From Gemmatimonadaceae bacterium (GTDB taxonomy: Bacteria; Gemmatimonadota; Gemmatimonadetes; Gemmatimonadales; Gemmatimonadaceae), in NCBI GenBank assembly GCA_016742275.1, contig JACVCD010000003.1, forward strand, positions 62,001 through 126,000: 64,000 nucleotides of DNA. The letters are read 5' to 3'. The notes below the pieces were generated by a model, which worked only from the letters and a program-made list of their open reading frames with translations, did no database searches and was not told the origin of the DNA. Made by a program: the position numbers and the translations under genes. Position 1 is the first letter of the stretch. Each line of letters starts with the position of its first letter. Of this stretch, positions 60,139 through 64,000 are shown one piece after another.

Positions 60139-61350
60139 TTACGCGGCGATGAGGACCGTCTGCATTTCCAGCAGGCGGTCCTTTGTCCATAGCGCATTGC
60201 CCGTTGGTGTCGGCTGCTGTTCGAGCAATGCAAGCGCACCGCTGATGTGCGCGTGCGCTTCCGCCTTTCGGCCAGCGGCGGCGTCGAGTGCGGCAGCAAT
60301 GCGAGCCCGTTCGTAGGCGGGAAGCACCGCTTCCACAGCCTTGGCGTGTGGCGCAAGACGCGCGCGCGCAGTGTCGGCATCGCGGTCATACCACGCACGC
60401 ACAAATGCTTCTTCAGCCGCTACGAATGTCGTCAGGTTGAATGGCAGTCCACCACCAAGTGCAGCGGCGCGAGAAAGTTGTGCCCGTGCTTCCGACACCC
60501 GTCCGTGCGCAAGCAGCCACGTGTAGGCAGTGGTGCGGCCGAGGAACTCCATGATGGAGCCGTCGACCGGCGCGAGAAGTGCTGCGATCTGTTCGCGCGG
60601 AATCGATTCGATGCGGGCACCGGACTGAATGCGCACGCTGAGTGAAAGCTGCGCGGCGTCACGCTGTGCTTCCGGACCTTCCCGATGGAGCTGTAGGAAA
60701 CGCTTACCATCGGTGACGAAGTTTCCGTTACGCATGGGAATCAACGTGGCCACCGTGAGGCCCGCGCTCACCGCGCCCGTGATAAGCACAAATGCGCTCC
60801 AAGCCGCCGGCTGCGTGGTGAGCAGCACCAGCGCACACAACACCGTCAGCGCGATACTCGCCAGCGGCCCTGCGATAACCATCCACTTCGTGCGGCGCAC
60901 GAGATCTCTATCGTCGAGTGGCAGACATGCCGCTACACCGCCAGCGAGTTCGAGCGATGTGTTGAGTCCCAATCGAATGGGAGCGCCCTGGTCTCGGCGA
61001 TACAATCGAAACGGACCCACCACCAGCAACATGAAGCGAAACTTCTGGGACACACCACCAATTGTGTGTCCGAGTTCGTGCACCAGGAGAGCCGTGAACA
61101 TGGCCAGCAGCGCCGTTCCCCATCGCCACGCCGCACCCGGTGGAAGCGGTGCCAGCAGGGCCGCGATGGAATCACGCGCCAGCGCTCGTCCCACATAGAT
61201 GCCGAGAAGACCGATGCCAGCCCCAGCGAGTGCGCCGAGTGCGAAGGTCCGCCAGGTGGCCGAACGCCCGGTGATGATGGGGGCATTGTCCGGCGGAACC
61301 GGAAGCAGCGGAGTTTGATTCGGCGGGGAGGAGGGATTGGGCAGGGTCAT
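60139..61350 (-). CDS. M50-like membrane metallopeptidase
   Basis: A 403-residue protein with about five or six hydrophobic helices in the first 260 residues. The membrane-embedded motif is LLVHELGHTIGGV (HELGH), with a likely later Asp in the GL-N-SLELAGG region (LGLNTSLELAGGVAACLPL), characteristic of site-2-protease-like peptidases. A helical TPR-like tail (about 265-403, AIAALDAAAGRKAEAHAHI) follows. M50 enzymes cleave transmembrane substrates in regulated proteolysis. It is convergent with the Gfo/Idh gene and 11 nt downstream of the GH20 stop; the link to sugar metabolism is unclear. Confidence 0.8.
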   Translation of the reverse strand: MTLPNPSSPPNQTPLLPVPPDNAPIITGRSATWRTFALGALAGAGIGLLGIYVGRALARDSIAALLAPLPPGAAWRWGTALLAMFTALLVHELGHTIGGVSQKFRFMLLVVGPFRLYRRDQGAPIRLGLNTSLELAGGVAACLPLDDRDLVRRTKWMVIAGPLASIALTVLCALVLLTTQPAAWSAFVLITGAVSAGLTVATLIPMRNGNFVTDGKRFLQLHREGPEAQRDAAQLSLSVRIQSGARIESIPREQIAALLAPVDGSIMEFLGRTTAYTWLLAHGRVSEARAQLSRAAALGGGLPFNLTTFVAAEEAFVRAWYDRDADTARARLAPHAKAVEAVLPAYERARIAAALDAAAGRKAEAHAHISGALALLEQQPTPTGNALWTKDRLLEMQTVLIAA

Positions 61351-61361
61351 CGCACCACGTG

Positions 61362-63047
61362 TTACCGATCGAGCGGCCTATAGTTCACGTCGAGCGCATC
61401 CAGTCGTGCGAGATGGGGCACGAGCCGGGTGCGGAAATCCGAAAAGTCCCGAGCGGCGCGCGGACTCCACAGAACTTCGGAGAGCGCCACGAGTCTCGGG
61501 TACGCCATGTATTCCACTTGGCGTGAATTGGGAATGTACTCAGTCCACACCTGAGCTTGAGCCCCCAGCACGTGCTTTGCCTCCTCCGGGGTAAGGGAGG
61601 GAGGGACGGGCTCGAAGGCGTAGGCCGAATCGAGCGGGGTGAATCCGCCAAAGGCCAACGGTTCACGTGCCTTATCGCGCGACTGGTAATGGTCAAAGTA
61701 CGTGTGGCTACCCGGAGCCATCACGACATCATGTCCCGATTTGGCCGCGGCAATGCCGCCCGCCATACCACGCCAGCTCATGACGGTGGCGTTGGGTGCC
61801 AGACCTCCCTCGAGAATTTCGTCCCAGCCAATCAGACGCCGATTCTGCGCGGTGAGGAAGGTATCCATCTGCTTGATGAACCAGCTCTGCATCTCGTGCT
61901 CGTCCTTGAGACCGAGTGAGCGGATGCGCTCCTGAATCTGAGGATTGTTTTTCCACTGCTCCTTGGTGGCTTCATCCCCGCCCACATGAATCCATGGCGA
62001 CGGAAACAGTGTGAGCACTTCGCGCAGCACATTCTGCATGAACTGCACGCTGGCATCAGTGGGATTGAGAATGAACGGACTGACGCCCCAGATCTGCAGT
62101 ACACCAGGCGCCGAATCGGGTCGACTGGATAGCTCGGGATATGCGTGAATGACGGACTGCACGTGCCCCGGCATTTCTATCTCGGGCACGACGGTGACCA
62201 TGCGATCAGCGGCATACGCCACCACTTCGCGAATGTCGTCCTGCGTGTAGAAGCCACAGTGCCGCTTGCCATCGAACACACGCTTGGCCGGATCCGACTG
62301 GTACGGGCCCACCATCGTCTGTTCGCGGCACGATCCCATTTCGGTGAGCTTGGGATACTGGGCAATAGCGATGCGCCAACCCTGATCATCGGTGAGATGC
62401 CAATGAAAGCGATTGAGCTTATGCCGTGCGAGCAGGTCGATGTATTTCTTGACGAAGCCCTTGGAGCTGAAGTGGCGCGCCACATCGAGATGCGCACCGC
62501 GCCATGGAAATCGCGGCGCATCTTCGATGGAAACGGCAGGAACGGACCAGGTTGTGCCGGCGACAGGTGCTGTGCGGTAGATGGCCGGCGGCAACAACTG
62601 CTTGACGGTCTCGAGCGCATAGAACGCACCGGCCGAATCGCTGGCCTGGATATCGATTCGCGCGCTCGTCACATCGAGCTTGTAGCCTTCACGGGGAAGA
62701 CCGGCCACGCGGCGCAGATGAATACCGCCCGACGCTGCAGCGCCACTGGCATTGGCGATCGTGAGATCAAAGCCGGTGGGGTCGGCGATATCACGTACAA
62801 AGCGCGTTGCAACGCGGCGGAACGCCGGTGCCGTGTGGATGACCGTGCGACCGGTCAGCAGATACTGTCCGGTACGCGTCTCCTGCCGAATGGGGCGCGG
62901 CATCACCGATTGCGCAGACAGCGTTGCGGTTGTTGCCAGCTGTGCGCTGCATACAGCAAGGGCAAAACTGACGACACGCGAGACGCGGACCGTCAAGATC
63001 GAATACATGGTCGAATACATGATCGAATACCCGATTCGAGGGGCCAT
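61362..63047 (-). CDS. Beta-N-acetylhexosaminidase, glycoside hydrolase family 20
   Basis: A 561-residue exported enzyme (leader with MYSIMYSTMYSI repeats, then SFALAVCSAQLATTATLSA). The N-terminal alpha/beta support domain (about 35-165) is followed by the GH20 barrel: WRGAHLDVARHFSSKGFVKK, KLNRFHWHLTDDQGWRI and WIHVGGDEATKEQW, whose D-E pair is the catalytic Asp/Glu. Hydrolyses terminal GlcNAc or GalNAc, for example from chitin or peptidoglycan fragments, by substrate-assisted catalysis. The start may be any of the ATGs in the repeated leader. In an operon with CutC and an MFS permease upstream. Confidence 0.92.
   Translation of the reverse strand: MAPRIGYSIMYSTMYSILTVRVSRVVSFALAVCSAQLATTATLSAQSVMPRPIRQETRTGQYLLTGRTVIHTAPAFRRVATRFVRDIADPTGFDLTIANASGAAASGGIHLRRVAGLPREGYKLDVTSARIDIQASDSAGAFYALETVKQLLPPAIYRTAPVAGTTWSVPAVSIEDAPRFPWRGAHLDVARHFSSKGFVKKYIDLLARHKLNRFHWHLTDDQGWRIAIAQYPKLTEMGSCREQTMVGPYQSDPAKRVFDGKRHCGFYTQDDIREVVAYAADRMVTVVPEIEMPGHVQSVIHAYPELSSRPDSAPGVLQIWGVSPFILNPTDASVQFMQNVLREVLTLFPSPWIHVGGDEATKEQWKNNPQIQERIRSLGLKDEHEMQSWFIKQMDTFLTAQNRRLIGWDEILEGGLAPNATVMSWRGMAGGIAAAKSGHDVVMAPGSHTYFDHYQSRDKAREPLAFGGFTPLDSAYAFEPVPPSLTPEEAKHVLGAQAQVWTEYIPNSRQVEYMAYPRLVALSEVLWSPRAARDFSDFRTRLVPHLARLDALDVNYRPLDR
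62997..63032. repeat. Three 12-bp tandem repeats in the GH20 leader
   Basis: GATCGAATACAT at 62997-63008, GGTCGAATACAT at 63009-63020 and GATCGAATACCC at 63021-63032. On the minus strand they encode the MYSI-MYST repeat at the very N-terminus of the GH20 protein and offer several in-frame ATG starts. Copy-number change would alter leader length in multiples of four codons without a frameshift. Confidence 0.7.
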
Positions 63048-63055
63048 GCCAACGA

Positions 63056-63739
63056 CTACGAGTGGCGGAGGGCCGTCACCGTGTCGCGAATGAAAGAGGG
63101 ATCGGTGCCGCGCACATGCACTTCGTGAACACCGCCGTTCTGCACGATGCCCCGCACATTGCTGCCGCGAACGGTACCGCCGGCAAGAATCACGAGGCGA
63201 TCACCGGCATGTCTTTGCAACTGCTGCAATTCCGCTGCACCTTCGAGGGCGGTGCGCTGATGTCCGGCGGTGAGAATCAGATCGACCCCGGCTTCAAGAA
63301 TGGCGTCGAGCGCGGCGATGGCATCCGGTGTACGATCGAAGGCGCGATGAAAGGCGACGCGCAGTCGGCGGTCACCCGCGTGGGCACGTGATACGAGGGC
63401 TTGCAACACGTGCCGATCAACCGTGTTGTCGACCGAGAGCGGACCAAACACCACACCGTCCATGCCCAGCGAGCGCGCTACATCGATGTCGCGCAGCATC
63501 ACACCGACGTCTTCGGCGTCGTAGATGAAATCCCGCGTGTGCGGACGGATCATGGCGTGAATGGGCGCCGCGACGGCAGCGCGGCACGAAGCCATGAGAC
63601 CATGCGACGGTGTGGTGCCGCCATCACCCGGACCACACAGTTCGATGCGGTTGGCGCCGAAAGAAACCGCGGCACGGGCGGTGGAGACCGAATCACAGCA
63701 GGCCTCCACCAGCACGACGCTAAATGGCGTATGCGCCAC
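63056..63739 (-). CDS. cutC: CutC family protein
   Basis: A 227-residue TIM-barrel protein of the CutC family. LVEACCDSVSTARAAVSFGA is the opening strand and the family's AA..GA..RIELC pattern continues as GANRIELCGPGDGGTTPS. IHAMIRPHTRDFIYDAEDV and GVDLILTAGHQRTALEGA match conserved later strands. Once called a copper-homeostasis factor, CutC is now generally regarded as a small sugar-phosphate or deoxyribose-like barrel of uncertain substrate. It lies 8 nt before the GH20 gene and 24 nt after the MFS gene, so a carbohydrate role fits the context. Confidence 0.88.
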   Translation of the reverse strand: MAHTPFSVVLVEACCDSVSTARAAVSFGANRIELCGPGDGGTTPSHGLMASCRAAVAAPIHAMIRPHTRDFIYDAEDVGVMLRDIDVARSLGMDGVVFGPLSVDNTVDRHVLQALVSRAHAGDRRLRVAFHRAFDRTPDAIAALDAILEAGVDLILTAGHQRTALEGAAELQQLQRHAGDRLVILAGGTVRGSNVRGIVQNGGVHEVHVRGTDPSFIRDTVTALRHS

Positions 63740-63763
63740 GATCAGTCGTTACTTGCCGATCGT

Positions 63764-64000
63764 CTAGTGCTCACTGGCAGCGCGAGCAACTGATGACGAC
63801 GGACGGAACAGGAAGAAGAACACGGCAAACACGGCGAGCGCAAAGAACGCGGCGGTCTGCCACACCTGCAGCCAGTCGTGCGTGGTCGTGCCATCGGCCA
63901 GTTTGCTGGCGTACTTGTTAACCGTGCTGGCCGACACGTTGGCACCGATGTAGTAGCCGACGCCGTTGGTGATGAGGTTGAGGAAGCCCTGGGCAGCTGC
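63764..64000 (-). CDS. MFS permease of the nucleoside/sugar (NHS-like) type, C-terminal part
   Basis: Only the last 78 codons lie in the window, read in frame from the right edge to a stop at 63764-63766. The sequence opens AAAQGFLNLITNGVGYYIG, continues with a periplasmic loop (KLADGTTTHDWLQVWQTAAF), and ends with one hydrophobic helix (FALAVFAVFFFLF) and a short cytoplasmic tail. QGFLNLITNGVGYYIG plus DWxxVW is what I recall for NupG/XapB-like and related sugar permeases. Context with GH20 and CutC suggests uptake of an amino sugar or nucleoside. Confidence 0.72.
   Translation of the reverse strand, partial: AAAQGFLNLITNGVGYYIGANVSASTVNKYASKLADGTTTHDWLQVWQTAAFFALAVFAVFFFLFRPSSSVARAASEH

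Overview
The window reads as one contiguous stretch of a high-GC, Gram-negative heterotrophic bacterium. Many products carry export signals (Sec, and Tat on two proteins), and secreted peptidases, amidohydrolases and TolB-like propeller proteins are abundant. GMC dehydrogenases, two-component and MarR regulators fill the rest. This repertoire and the protein style resemble Gemmatimonadota (Gemmatimonas-like). That assignment is an impression from protein families, not a database match. No rRNA, tRNA, CRISPR array, transposase or integrase was seen.

Layout. 1-4093: phenylacetate catabolism genes (3' end of paaI, then paaJ, paaY, paaZ, all on +), followed by a MATE exporter. 5712-18513: a defence-type island on the + strand. 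It starts with a type I restriction-modification operon in which hsdM, hsdS, a 43-codon fragment, a rhuM-family gene and hsdR are joined by 4-nt stop/start overlaps; HsdR carries an extra C-terminal S24 (LexA-like) peptidase domain. Next come an XRE repressor and an ImmA/IrrE metallopeptidase. Then comes a compact ubiquitin-like conjugation cassette: a Ubl of the multi-ubiquitin type, an E2-like protein and a JAB-E1 fusion. The island ends with a PF06189-type 5'-nucleotidase.

18514-34969: mixed accessory genes. They include an alpha/beta hydrolase, DUF1398 and MarR proteins, and a photolyase-like protein whose domains look permuted. Further along are an amine-oxidase-type flavoprotein, an atypical SDR, a class C beta-lactamase-like serine hydrolase (a 100-bp degraded copy of part of it lies about 7 kb away), a LytS/LytTR pair, an amidohydrolase, a ComEC-type MBL hydrolase, a secreted gluzincin, and a MarR-GNAT fusion coupled to a second, stand-alone ThiF/E1-like enzyme. 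34970-51808: secreted or peptidolytic functions (M35-like aspzincin, LssY_C protein, TolB-GGT fusion, HEAT-cyclophilin, M28, S9, S41) plus small hypotheticals. M28 and S9 converge on a perfect 33-bp inverted repeat.

51847-60098: a + strand run with a Tat-exported TIM-barrel isomerase, a GMC oxidoreductase with its gluconate-2-dehydrogenase subunit-3-like partner, an amidohydrolase, an MBL hydrolase and a Gfo/Idh/MocA dehydrogenase. The mixture suggests periplasmic sugar or glycoside oxidation (3-keto type). 60139-64000: a minus-strand group with an NHS-like MFS permease (partial), CutC, a GH20 hexosaminidase and an M50-like membrane peptidase, suggesting amino-sugar scavenging.

The most interesting system is the Ubl/E2/JAB-E1 cassette at 15185-17423. 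Its E2-like protein contains no cysteine at all. Its E1 domain shows zinc-binding cysteine pairs but no evident catalytic cysteine, and its Ubl does not end in Gly-Gly. This points to conjugation chemistry that differs from the classical thioester relay, or to a non-conjugating role.
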